Shown here: positions 7,876-15,131 of the stretch, in pieces
How the letters are laid out: each line of letters opens with the position of its first letter
Position numbering within the stretch: position 1 is the first letter of the stretch
Source: JBOHER01 sp050701115
Lineage (GTDB): Bacteria > Actinomycetota > Actinomycetes > Mycobacteriales > Pseudonocardiaceae
Assembly: GCA_050701115.1 (NCBI GenBank)
Contig: JBOHER010000092.1
Span: forward strand, 1-24,022
Length of the DNA stretch: 24,022 nucleotides
Direction of reading: 5' to 3'
Notes under the pieces: generated by a model
Told to the model about the DNA's origin: nothing
Databases searched by the model: none
Seen by the model: the letters and a program-made list of their open reading frames with translations, nothing else
Program-made: the position numbers and the translations under genes

Positions 7876-8631
7876 ATGGGACGTTTGGAGACCAAGGTGG
7901 CCGTGGTGACCGGTGCGGCCAGCGGCATCGGCGCGGCGGCCGCGGTTGCCTTCGCACGGGAAGGAGCGGTAGTGGGAGTGCTCGACCGCGACGAGACTGC
8001 GGCCCGGGCTGTCGCCGACCAGCTGAGCGGGCGGGGGTTCGCACTCAGGTGTGACGTCGCGGACGAACCAGACGTCTCCCGCGCGTTCGCCCAGACCCGC
8101 AACGACGCGGGTGGCCTTGACGTCCTCTATACCTGCGCGGCGATCCAGCTGCACGACCAGGATGGCCCCGCCGCCGAGGTTCCCCTCGACGTCTGGCACC
8201 GCATCCTGAGCGTCAACCTCACCGGCACGTTCCTGTGCTGCAAGCACGCCGTCCCGCTGCTTGTCGAGCGTGGCGGCGGATCGGTGATCCTGTGCGGCTC
8301 ATCGACCGCGCTGACGTCGTCGGGCGCGGGCGCCTCTGCCTACGCCGCCTCCAAGGGCGGCGTGCTATCCCTAACCCGCACCATCGCTGCGGACTACGCA
8401 CATGCCGGGGTGCGGGCCAACGCCATCATCCCGGGCACGACCCGCACGCCACTGATCGAGTCGCTGCTCGCCGACACCGAGCGCCGGCAGGTTCTCGAGA
8501 ACGCCAACCTGCTTGGCCGGCTCGCCACCCCCGAGGACCTGTCCGGCATCGCGGTCTTCCTCGCTTCAGATGAGTCCCGCTACGCCACGGGCGCCGTCTT
8601 CTGTGTCGACGGCGGACGAACGATCCGATGA
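7876..8631 (+). CDS. SDR family oxidoreductase, probably NAD-dependent
   Basis: A classical 251-residue short-chain dehydrogenase. It shows the cofactor loop TGAASGIG (12-19), an acidic Asp37 at the end of the second strand (favouring NAD over NADP), Asn114, Ser143, and YAASK with Tyr156 and Lys160. The C-terminal FLASDES and VDGG segments are typical. The usual NNAG motif reads TCAA (86-89), a departure that may change the adenine-side wall of the pocket but leaves the catalytic residues intact. It starts 3 bases after the hydrolase stop and is followed closely by the amidohydrolase, so dehydrogenase plus lactonase could act in sequence: sugar to lactone to acid. The sugar is not determined. 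Confidence 0.92.
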   Translation: MGRLETKVAVVTGAASGIGAAAAVAFAREGAVVGVLDRDETAARAVADQLSGRGFALRCDVADEPDVSRAFAQTRNDAGGLDVLYTCAAIQLHDQDGPAAEVPLDVWHRILSVNLTGTFLCCKHAVPLLVERGGGSVILCGSSTALTSSGAGASAYAASKGGVLSLTRTIAADYAHAGVRANAIIPGTTRTPLIESLLADTERRQVLENANLLGRLATPEDLSGIAVFLASDESRYATGAVFCVDGGRTIR

Positions 8632-8638
8632 CGTGACT

Positions 8639-9469
8639 ATGGGCATCGTCGACGCGCACTGTCACGCGTCCCTGGCCTGGTACGAGCCAGTGGAGGCGCT
8701 GTTGCATCACATGGCGGCCCATGGGGTCAACCGGGCCGTTCTGGTGCAGATCCACGGCCACTACGACAACGCCTACCTGATGGACTGCGTCAGACGGCAC
8801 CCAGACCGGCTCGCCCCGGTCGTGCTCGTCGATCCAACATCGCCAACCGCCGAGAGAGATCTCGAAACCCTTGCCGGCCGGGGGATCGCAGGTGTGCGAC
8901 TCAACGCCGGAGATCGTTCGCCGGGCCGCGACCCTCTGGCGCTGTGGCGCGCCGCGCAACGTCTCGACCTGCCGGTGAGCTGCAGTGGGCGAAGCGCCGA
9001 GTTCGCGTCGCCGGACTTCCGACAGCTGGTCGCCGCGCTCCCTCGGCTGAGGATCGTGCTGGAGCATCTCGCCGGCGCCAACTACCCGAACGAGCAGGAC
9101 ACCGTTGAGCGGCGCCGTCGGGCCTTCGACCTGGCCAGCTGGCCGCACGTCTATGTCAAGGTCCACGGGCTCGGAGAGTTCGCCACACGCGCGCGGCCAC
9201 AGTCCGAGCCGTTCCCGTTCGCACGGCCCCTGCCCCCGGTACTGGAGATGGCCTGCGCGGCGTTCGGCCCCGCACGCATGATGTGGGGAAGCGACTTTCC
9301 TCCCGTCAGCGCTCGTGAAGGGTACGCCAACGCGCTTCACCTCACGATGGGCGCCCTCGACCAGCTCAGCCCCGCGGAGCGAAGCCGCATATTCGAGGGC
9401 ACGGCGACTGAGCTGTACCTCGCCGCAGCTCGCAGGCGCGGTCCGAGCTCGGAGGGGCGTGCCTCATGA
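8639..9469 (+). CDS. Amidohydrolase family 2 protein, possible sugar lactonase
   Basis: A 276-residue TIM-barrel hydrolase of the amidohydrolase-2 group. Metal-ligand signatures are DAHCH with His7 and His9 at the N-terminus, His143 in LEHLAG, and Asp219 in WGSDFPP. The family includes L-fucono-, L-rhamnono- and 4-sulfomucono-lactonases and some decarboxylases. Behind an SDR and before a sugar-acid kinase, lactone opening is the most economical role. Translation may begin at ATG 8639 or at the in-frame GTG 8633, 2 bases after the SDR stop; neither has a strong ribosome-binding site, which suggests coupling. Its stop overlaps the next start by 4 bases (ATGA). Confidence 0.87.
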   Translation: MGIVDAHCHASLAWYEPVEALLHHMAAHGVNRAVLVQIHGHYDNAYLMDCVRRHPDRLAPVVLVDPTSPTAERDLETLAGRGIAGVRLNAGDRSPGRDPLALWRAAQRLDLPVSCSGRSAEFASPDFRQLVAALPRLRIVLEHLAGANYPNEQDTVERRRRAFDLASWPHVYVKVHGLGEFATRARPQSEPFPFARPLPPVLEMACAAFGPARMMWGSDFPPVSAREGYANALHLTMGALDQLSPAERSRIFEGTATELYLAAARRRGPSSEGRAS

Positions 9470-10761
9470 CCCCGGTGCGTCGCCTGGTGATGGACGACGA
9501 CCCGACGGGCACGCAGACCGTGGCCGGTGTATGCGTCATCCTCGAGCCGTCGACAGCGGCCTTCCGCAGTTGGCTCCGTAGCGGGGAGCGAGCGGCCTAC
9601 GTGCTGACCAACTCCCGCGCTCTGCCCGAGAGCGAAGCGGTCACGCTGGTGCGCAGCATCGCACGTCAAGCACGGCAGGCAGCGATCGAGACGGGTTGCC
9701 ACGTCGAGTTTCTCCTCCGTGGTGACTCGACCTTGCGAGGCCACGTCTTCGCGGAGATGGACGCGTTCGCGACACCGGACTCCGTGAGCCTGTTCGTTCC
9801 CGCCTTCCCCGAAGCCGGCCGGGTGACCATCGACGGAGTCCACTACCTGGAACAAGACGGCCAGCGGGTACCGGTCGCCGCCACCGAGTTCGCAGCGGAC
9901 CCGGTCTTCGGCTACCTGAGCCACCGACTGGTCGACTGGGTCGCCGAGGTTGGTGACGGCCGACAGGCGCAGTCAGTGCAACTGGCGCAGGTGCGGGCCG
10001 GTCCGGCGGCCGTGCGCGACGCGCTATTGGAGGCACCGGCGGGCAGCGTTGTCCTCCCAGACGTCGAGAACAGATCGGACATCGAGGTGGTGGTCCGCGG
10101 CCTGGCCGAGGCACAGCAGCGCGGGCGAGCCGTGGTGGTGCGCTCGGCGGCGACCTTTGCCGCCGCCTGGGCCGGCCTGTCCGGGGAGCAGCTCGAGCCC
10201 GGAGACGCGCAGCTGCGGGGATCCGGCCCGGTGGTGCTGGTGTGTGGCTCCCACACCGCTGCGGCAACACGCCAGCTGGACGAAGTGCGCGCCCGCTGGT
10301 CCCGTCCCCCGGTCGTGCTACGCACCCGCGAGGTCCTAGCGCCGAAGGCGGCCGTGGCGGTGGCGCAAGCAGCCAAGCGCCTCACAGAGGAGCTCGAGAC
10401 CTCCGGGTTCGCAGTGCTCGCCACCGAACGGGAACGCCGCGCCTACCACGCGGGGCTCGATGTCGGCGCCGAGGTGATGAAGGCTCTCACAGCAACGATG
10501 GCAGCTGTCCGGGATCTGGTCGACGCCGTGATCGCCAAGGGCGGCATCACCTCCGCGCAGGTCGCGACCGACGGGCTCGGTGCCAGGTCCGCCTGGGTGG
10601 TTGGCCAGCTCCAGGTCGGTGTGCCGCTGTGGCGGCTGGCCTGCGACGACGGGCGCCAGCTCCGCTACGCGGTGGTTCCCGGCAACGTCGGCGACCAGCA
10701 CACGCTGACCACGGTGGCACGCCTTCTCGGTGCGCCACTGCCGCCCAAGGAGTCCCGGTGA
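9466..10761 (+). CDS. Four-carbon acid sugar kinase family protein (DUF1537)
   Basis: A 431-residue kinase of the DUF1537 family, whose known members (DtnK, LtnK, OtnK, OiaK) use ATP to phosphorylate C4 or keto sugar acids. The N-terminal domain opens with DDDPTGTQT (10-18), diagnostic of the family, followed by RGDSTLRGH, which belongs to the acid-binding pocket. The C-terminal nucleotide domain has GGIT (359-362, where GGDT or GGET is more usual) and ends with VVPGNVGDQHTL. It overlaps the genes on both sides by 4 bases. In the characterised threonate and erythronate pathways a dehydrogenase acts before the kinase and a decarboxylating aldolase after it. Here the neighbours are a D-2-hydroxyacid dehydrogenase and an HpcH/HpaI aldolase, so the substrate may differ. 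Confidence 0.92.
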   Translation: MTPVRRLVMDDDPTGTQTVAGVCVILEPSTAAFRSWLRSGERAAYVLTNSRALPESEAVTLVRSIARQARQAAIETGCHVEFLLRGDSTLRGHVFAEMDAFATPDSVSLFVPAFPEAGRVTIDGVHYLEQDGQRVPVAATEFAADPVFGYLSHRLVDWVAEVGDGRQAQSVQLAQVRAGPAAVRDALLEAPAGSVVLPDVENRSDIEVVVRGLAEAQQRGRAVVVRSAATFAAAWAGLSGEQLEPGDAQLRGSGPVVLVCGSHTAAATRQLDEVRARWSRPPVVLRTREVLAPKAAVAVAQAAKRLTEELETSGFAVLATERERRAYHAGLDVGAEVMKALTATMAAVRDLVDAVIAKGGITSAQVATDGLGARSAWVVGQLQVGVPLWRLACDDGRQLRYAVVPGNVGDQHTLTTVARLLGAPLPPKESR

Positions 10762-11825
10762 GCCGCACCTTCACCGTCGGGGTGACCCGTGACCTCGAAC
10801 CGACCACGGGCGCGACCACACTCGATGCGCTGGGGTTGAGGACGCTAGGCGAGGAGCCTGGCGTGCAGTGGGACTTTGTCGGCTCGCTTGCCGGCGAGCT
10901 CACCCCGGACAGCATCCGGGCATGCAATGCAGTCATCCTGCTCGGACCCACCGTCACGGCCCGAACGCTCAGCCAGGCCGAGCGGCTCTGCCTGATCGCC
11001 CGCTGGGGCGTCGGCACCAACAACATCGACATCGACGCGTGCACCGACGCCGGCGTCATCGTCACCATCACCCCCGAGGCCGTGCGCCGGCCGGTCGCCA
11101 GCGGAGCGATGGCGTTCATCCTGGCCCTTGCCCACCGAGTGGTGGACAAGGACAGGGTGGCGCGCGCCGGCGGGTGGGGCAAACGACTCGACACGTTGGG
11201 CACCGGCCTGGCCGGACGGGTCCTCGGCGTCGTCGGCTTAGGCAACGTCGGCCGTGAGCTGCTCGCCCTGACCCGTCCCTTCGATATGCGACGGCTCGCC
11301 GCCGACCCCTACGTGAGCCCACGGGCGGTCCAGGATGCGGGGGCAACCCCCGTCGACCTCGACGAGCTGCTCGGTGCCGCGGATGTCGTCTGCCTCACCT
11401 GCGCCCTCACCCCCGAGACCTACCACCTGATCGACGCACCGCGATTGGCCCGGATGCGACCTGAAGCCGTCCTGGTCAACGTGGCCCGCGGCGGCCTCGT
11501 GGACCAGACCGCGCTCGTCCACGCGCTCCGGACGAACACGATTCGGGCCGCAGCCCTCGACACTCTCGACCCCGAGCCGCCCGCCGACGACGACCCGATC
11601 CTCGGCCTCGACAACGTCCTACTGGCGCCCCACTCGATCGCATGGACCACCGAGCTCGCCCACGGCAACACCACCGCGTGTTGCCGGGCGATCCTCGACT
11701 TGCTGGCGGGGAAGGCGCCCCGGCACCTCGTCAACCCTGCGGTGCTGACCTCGCCGCTGCTGCGCGACAAGCTCGTGCACAACGCCATCATCCGCGCCAG
11801 CTCGGATCCGGAGGTAACCCCGTGA
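10758..11825 (+). CDS. D-isomer-specific 2-hydroxyacid dehydrogenase
   Basis: A 355-residue NAD-linked dehydrogenase that interconverts 2-hydroxy and 2-keto acids. The nucleotide-binding loop is GLGNVG (Gly160, Gly162, Gly165), and the catalytic set is Arg244 in NVARGG, Glu273 in LDPEPP and His292 in APHSIAWT. The segment WGVGTNNIDIDA in the substrate domain is typical of the family. The GTG at 10758 overlaps the kinase stop by 4 bases and has AAGGAG about 6 bases upstream. In this operon it could oxidise a sugar acid at C2 before phosphorylation or aldol cleavage. Glyoxylate/hydroxypyruvate-reductase-like activity on a cleavage product is the main alternative. Confidence 0.93.
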   Translation: MSRTFTVGVTRDLEPTTGATTLDALGLRTLGEEPGVQWDFVGSLAGELTPDSIRACNAVILLGPTVTARTLSQAERLCLIARWGVGTNNIDIDACTDAGVIVTITPEAVRRPVASGAMAFILALAHRVVDKDRVARAGGWGKRLDTLGTGLAGRVLGVVGLGNVGRELLALTRPFDMRRLAADPYVSPRAVQDAGATPVDLDELLGAADVVCLTCALTPETYHLIDAPRLARMRPEAVLVNVARGGLVDQTALVHALRTNTIRAAALDTLDPEPPADDDPILGLDNVLLAPHSIAWTTELAHGNTTACCRAILDLLAGKAPRHLVNPAVLTSPLLRDKLVHNAIIRASSDPEVTP

Positions 11826-12586
11826 CCGCCCCCTCTTTCAAGGCCGAGCTTGCCAGCGGCAACATCGTGCCCGGCGTGTTCGTGATGGAGTTCGCCAGCA
11901 ACGGTATCGGGCGCATCGCGGCCGCCAGCGGTGCCCGGTTCGCGGTGTTCGACATGGAGCACACCGGTTGGACAGCCGAGACAATTGCCCGCCTGGTCGC
12001 CACGACCCGGCTAGCCCAGATCGCACCCGTGGTGCGGACACCGGCCAACCAGCCGTGGTTCGTCGCCCAGGCGCTCGACGCCGGCGCCGCCGGCGTGATG
12101 GCGCCATCGGTCAACTCGGCAGACGAGGCCGAAGCGGTGGTGGCTAACAGCAAGTACCCACCAGACGGCCGGCGCGGCGCCACCTTCGGGTACGCCCACG
12201 ATAGTTACCGACCCGGCGACGGCGCCGAGACGATGCGGCGGGCCAACCAGACCACCGTGGTGATCGTCCAGATCGAGACCGCATCCGGACTCCGCAACGT
12301 CGACGAGATTGCTGCGGTGCCAGGCGCCGACGTGCTCTGGGTGGGCCACAACGACCTGACCGCCTCGCTCGGCATCCCGGGCCAGTTCTCCCACCCGGAC
12401 TACCTGGCCGCACTCGATGTCATCGTCGCCGCCGGCAACCGACACGGCAAGGCCTGCGGATTCAACGCCGGCACCACCCAGCAGGCGGTGGATATGGCCG
12501 ACCGCGGCTTCCGGGCGATTGCCTACAGCGACATCCGGCTCTTCTCGCACGCCCTCGCCCACGGCGTGCAGGCCCTACGCCGATAG
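11822..12586 (+). CDS. HpcH/HpaI family aldolase
   Basis: A 254-residue metal-dependent class II aldolase of the HpcH/HpaI (pyruvate-aldolase) family, expected to split a 2-keto acid into pyruvate (or a homologue) and an aldehyde. Key residues align with E. coli HpaI: His47 in FDMEHTG, Arg72 in VVRTP, and the metal ligands Glu152 in QIETASG and Asp178 in GHNDL, 26 residues apart as in the family. The start GTG overlaps the dehydrogenase stop by 4 bases, with GGAGGT 6 bases upstream. It is the last intact gene of this operon; a class II aldolase remnant follows. Substrates in the family include 2-keto-3-deoxy-L-rhamnonate and 4-hydroxy-2-oxo-heptanedioate; the true one here is unknown. Confidence 0.93.
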   Translation: MTAPSFKAELASGNIVPGVFVMEFASNGIGRIAAASGARFAVFDMEHTGWTAETIARLVATTRLAQIAPVVRTPANQPWFVAQALDAGAAGVMAPSVNSADEAEAVVANSKYPPDGRRGATFGYAHDSYRPGDGAETMRRANQTTVVIVQIETASGLRNVDEIAAVPGADVLWVGHNDLTASLGIPGQFSHPDYLAALDVIVAAGNRHGKACGFNAGTTQQAVDMADRGFRAIAYSDIRLFSHALAHGVQALRR

Positions 12587-12603
12587 CCAACACGTCGGGG
12601 GTC

Positions 12604-12872
12604 GTGATCGCCGGCCGAGACGGCGGGTACGCCGTGCCGGTGGTCAACGTCGTGGACAACGTGTCGATGCGAGCCGTGGGTCGCGGCCGCCGAGGCCGCC
12701 GCCGGTCGCCGGTCGCCGGTCATCCGCAGACCTCGGTCAAGACCTGCAACAGCATCGGCGCCTCGCTACTCGTCATGATGGCACGGACGGCCGCCGAGCA
12801 CGCGACTGTGCTGGTCGGCGCTTCACCTCGATCAGTTTTCGAACCGCGCCGTCACCACCGACGTCATCGCCT
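12604..12872 (+). pseudogene. Truncated, frameshifted class II (FBA/KbaY-type) aldolase remnant
   Basis: Fragments in different frames read in order like the first third of a class II fructose/tagatose-bisphosphate-type aldolase. From 12604 the text RDGGYAVPVVNVVDNVSMRA is in frame 1. VAAAEAA follows one base later, after 12679. QTSVKTCNSIGASLL (from 12727) is back in frame 1. ALHLDQFSNRAVTTDVIAS (from 12818) is shifted again. The family strand HLDH, with its zinc-ligand histidine, appears as HLDQ. About 90 of the usual 280 residues remain; the rest is gone before the promoter element at 12889. It lies 17 bases after the HpcH aldolase stop, so it was once the last gene of that operon. Confidence 0.7.
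12701..12721. repeat. Three tandem copies of GCCGGTC
   Basis: A 7-base unit is repeated three times without interruption inside the aldolase remnant. Copy-number change of a 7-base unit shifts the reading frame, and the frame does change here. It is a plausible slippage site and one cause of the inactivation. Confidence 0.8.
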
Positions 12873-12888
12873 CGCCGCCACCCGACCT

Positions 12889-12921
12889 GAACTTGACAAC
12901 TTCTATGTTTAGTGGTTGCGT
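12889..12921 (+). promoter_or_regulatory. Promoter and candidate operator of the SMP-30 to KDPG-aldolase operon
   Basis: GAACTTGACAACTTC (12889-12903) has dyad symmetry of the form GAA-N-TTG-N-CAA-N-TTC. It contains a perfect -35 box TTGACA (12893-12898); 17 bases downstream is TTGCGT (12916-12921), a poor -10. The 11 bases TTGACAACTTC are identical to those of the transporter promoter at 6168-6178, in the same orientation relative to the downstream gene. The start codon is 62 (ATG) or 83 (GTG) bases downstream. A repressible or activator-dependent promoter would fit the weak -10. Confidence 0.5.
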
Positions 12922-12975
12922 GAGCCTTCGAGAAGACGATGCTCGGTTGTTCGTATGGGGGTGAGAGGTTTGGCC

Positions 12976-13887
12976 GTGCGGAAGCGGGAGGTGATTGACG
13001 TCGCGGTGAGTGAGACCGCGGAGCATGCCGAAGGACCGCTGTGGGATAGCGACGCTGAGCGCCTGCTCTGGGTCGACATCATGGGAGGCCTCGTGCATGC
13101 GCACACGCCCACCACAGGCGCTCGTCAGAGCTGGCGGCTGGGACGTGATGTGGGGTGTGTGGCCCCGTTGCGGGGCGGCGGCCTCATCGCCGCCGTCCGG
13201 GAAGGCTTCGCAGTCATCGACGAGAACCCCGCATGTGGCAGTCGGACGATCGCCGCCCCACTCATCGCCGATGAGTCGGTACGGATGAACGACGGAGCCT
13301 GCGACCCGGTGGGCCGGTTCTGGGCTGGCAGCATGGCCTACGACGAATCCGCCGGCGCGGGCGCGCTCTATCGCCTCGATCTCGACGGCACGCTAACGCA
13401 GGTCTTGTCCGGGGTGACGATCTCGAACGGCCTCGGATGGAGTCCCAGTGGACGACACTGCTACTATATCGACAGCGGCACCCGGGGCGTCGACCGGTTC
13501 AGCTACGACATCGACGATGGCGTCCTGAGCGACCGAGAACGACTAGTCAGCATTCCCGCCGAGTCTGGCGTACCTGACGGCCTCGCCGTCGACGCAGACG
13601 GCTGCGTGTGGGTCGCGTTATGGGGCGGCGGCCAGGTTCAACACTTCGATCCCTCCGGCCGACTGCTGCACATCCTGCAGCTGCCAGTCGAACAGGTGAC
13701 CAGCTGCGCGTTCGGCGGTTCCGACCTGGGCGATCTCTACATCACAACATCGCGCTATGGCCTCACCGAGAACCAGCTCGCCGCCCAACCGCTCGCCGGG
13801 TCCATCTTCGTGATCGATCCCGACGTGACGGGTCTACCGGTGCCACCGTGCGCATACGCCAGTGGGCCAGGGGCTAGCCAGAGGTAA
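12976..13887 (+). CDS. SMP-30/gluconolactonase family sugar lactonase
   Basis: A 303-residue six-bladed beta-propeller lactonase that opens aldonolactones to the free acids with a bound divalent metal. The metal and active-site residues of the family are all present with the expected spacing: Glu19 in AEGPLWD, Asn105 in MNDGACD, Asn151 in TISNGLGWSP and Asp201 in PDGLAVD. Human SMP-30 has the same set at 18, 103, 154 and 204. The GTG at 12976 is preferred because GAGAGG lies 7 bases upstream and the N-terminus then matches the family; ATG 12955 is an alternative. It is the first gene of the second catabolic operon and would act directly after the sugar dehydrogenase. Confidence 0.92.
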   Translation: MRKREVIDVAVSETAEHAEGPLWDSDAERLLWVDIMGGLVHAHTPTTGARQSWRLGRDVGCVAPLRGGGLIAAVREGFAVIDENPACGSRTIAAPLIADESVRMNDGACDPVGRFWAGSMAYDESAGAGALYRLDLDGTLTQVLSGVTISNGLGWSPSGRHCYYIDSGTRGVDRFSYDIDDGVLSDRERLVSIPAESGVPDGLAVDADGCVWVALWGGGQVQHFDPSGRLLHILQLPVEQVTSCAFGGSDLGDLYITTSRYGLTENQLAAQPLAGSIFVIDPDVTGLPVPPCAYASGPGASQR

Positions 13888-13913
13888 CGAGACCGCGTCG
13901 ATACGGAGGCGAT

Positions 13914-15131
13914 ATGCGGATTGCAGCTGTGGAGATCATCTCCTTGTACGAACCCAGAGCTGAGCGTCCACGCGACTGGTGGAGCACCACTCCTCTCGAC
14001 GTGCTGTACAGCGAGGAGACTCACCATTTGTCGCGCCGCCAGCCGGGGGCAGAAGCGCGGGGCTCGGTCAGCAACGTGATCGTGCAGGTGCATACCGACG
14101 AAGGTCTGAGCGGCCTCGGCACAGTCGGGGTTGGTTCGCCAGCCGCCGCGCCGGTCATCGAGCATCATCTGGCCCCCTTATTGCTGGGCCAGAATCCGTT
14201 CGATGTCGAGATGCTCTGGCAGACGATGTACCGACACACATTGAACATGGGCCGCAAAGGGCTGGTGCTCGAGGCAATCAGTGCACTCGACATCGCGCTA
14301 TGGGACATTCTTGGCAAGGCAACCGGGCAGCCCGTCTACAACCTCCTGGGAGGTCGCACCCGGGACGCAATCCGTTGCTATGCCAGTGAGCTGTACGCGC
14401 GGGAAGACCTCGGCACGCTCACGGCGGAGGCCAAGTCATACGTGGAGCAGGGCTTCACGGCAGTGAAGATGAGGTTCGGCTACGGGCCGAACGATGGCCG
14501 GGTCGGGATGCGCCGAAACTACGACCTCGTAGCAACGGTGCGGGACGCGGTAGGCCCGGATGTCGACGTCATGGGCGAGGCGTACATGGGCTGGGACACG
14601 GCCTACGCCGTCGCCATGATCCGCATGGTGGAAGAGTTCGAGCTCGCATGGGTCGAGGAACCGGTGCTCCCCGACGCGATCGAGGCCTATGCGCACATTC
14701 GCCGATCGGTCTCGACGCCCATCTCAGGAGGTGAGCACGAGTTCACCTTGGCCGGCTTCCATCAGCTACTGCGCCAGGGCGCGGTCGACGTGGTGCAGCC
14801 GGACGTCAACCGGATGGGTGGCATCACCGAAGCCCGGAAGGTGTGGGCCCTCGCCCAGGCCTACGGAGTACCGGTCGTCCCCCACTCTCAACAAGCCCAC
14901 AATGCGCACCTGGTCATCGCCAGCCTGCAGTCTCCGCTGTTGGAGATCTTCCCGGACAACGAAGTCCGCACTGGCTACAAGTTCTTCACTGAGTTCTTTG
15001 AGGGTGAGCCACAGGCCACAAACGGTGTCGTTCACCTGTCCGACACGCCTGGGCTGGGGATCGTGCTCAACGAAGATGTCGTCGAGCGCCACCGGGCGGG
15101 GAGCGTCAGGATCGGGGACTCGGGTGCCTGA
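13914..15131 (+). CDS. Enolase-superfamily sugar-acid dehydratase, RhmD-like
   Basis: A 405-residue mandelate racemase/muconate lactonizing-type protein, expected to dehydrate an aldonate to its 2-keto-3-deoxy acid. Metal ligands are predicted at Glu222 (GEAYMGW), Glu248 (VEEP) and Glu274 (GGEHE). The acid/base dyad is Asp297 (QPDVNRMGG) and His324 (VPHS). The 27-residue dyad spacing and the GGITEARK region match L-rhamnonate dehydratase. The first ligand in that enzyme is aspartate, so Glu222 is a departure. A lysine in the AVKMRFGYGP strand is also kept. GGAGG ends 4 bases before the ATG. Galactonate, fuconate and rhamnonate are all possible substrates; the GH36 neighbour favours galactonate. 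Confidence 0.9.
   Translation: MRIAAVEIISLYEPRAERPRDWWSTTPLDVLYSEETHHLSRRQPGAEARGSVSNVIVQVHTDEGLSGLGTVGVGSPAAAPVIEHHLAPLLLGQNPFDVEMLWQTMYRHTLNMGRKGLVLEAISALDIALWDILGKATGQPVYNLLGGRTRDAIRCYASELYAREDLGTLTAEAKSYVEQGFTAVKMRFGYGPNDGRVGMRRNYDLVATVRDAVGPDVDVMGEAYMGWDTAYAVAMIRMVEEFELAWVEEPVLPDAIEAYAHIRRSVSTPISGGEHEFTLAGFHQLLRQGAVDVVQPDVNRMGGITEARKVWALAQAYGVPVVPHSQQAHNAHLVIASLQSPLLEIFPDNEVRTGYKFFTEFFEGEPQATNGVVHLSDTPGLGIVLNEDVVERHRAGSVRIGDSGA

Noticed and set aside
10242..10757. Long N-terminal extension in frame with the 2-hydroxyacid dehydrogenase
   Set aside because: The extension is an out-of-frame, Arg-rich reading of the DUF1537 kinase gene; the GTG at 10758 has a ribosome-binding site and gives the normal family N-terminus.
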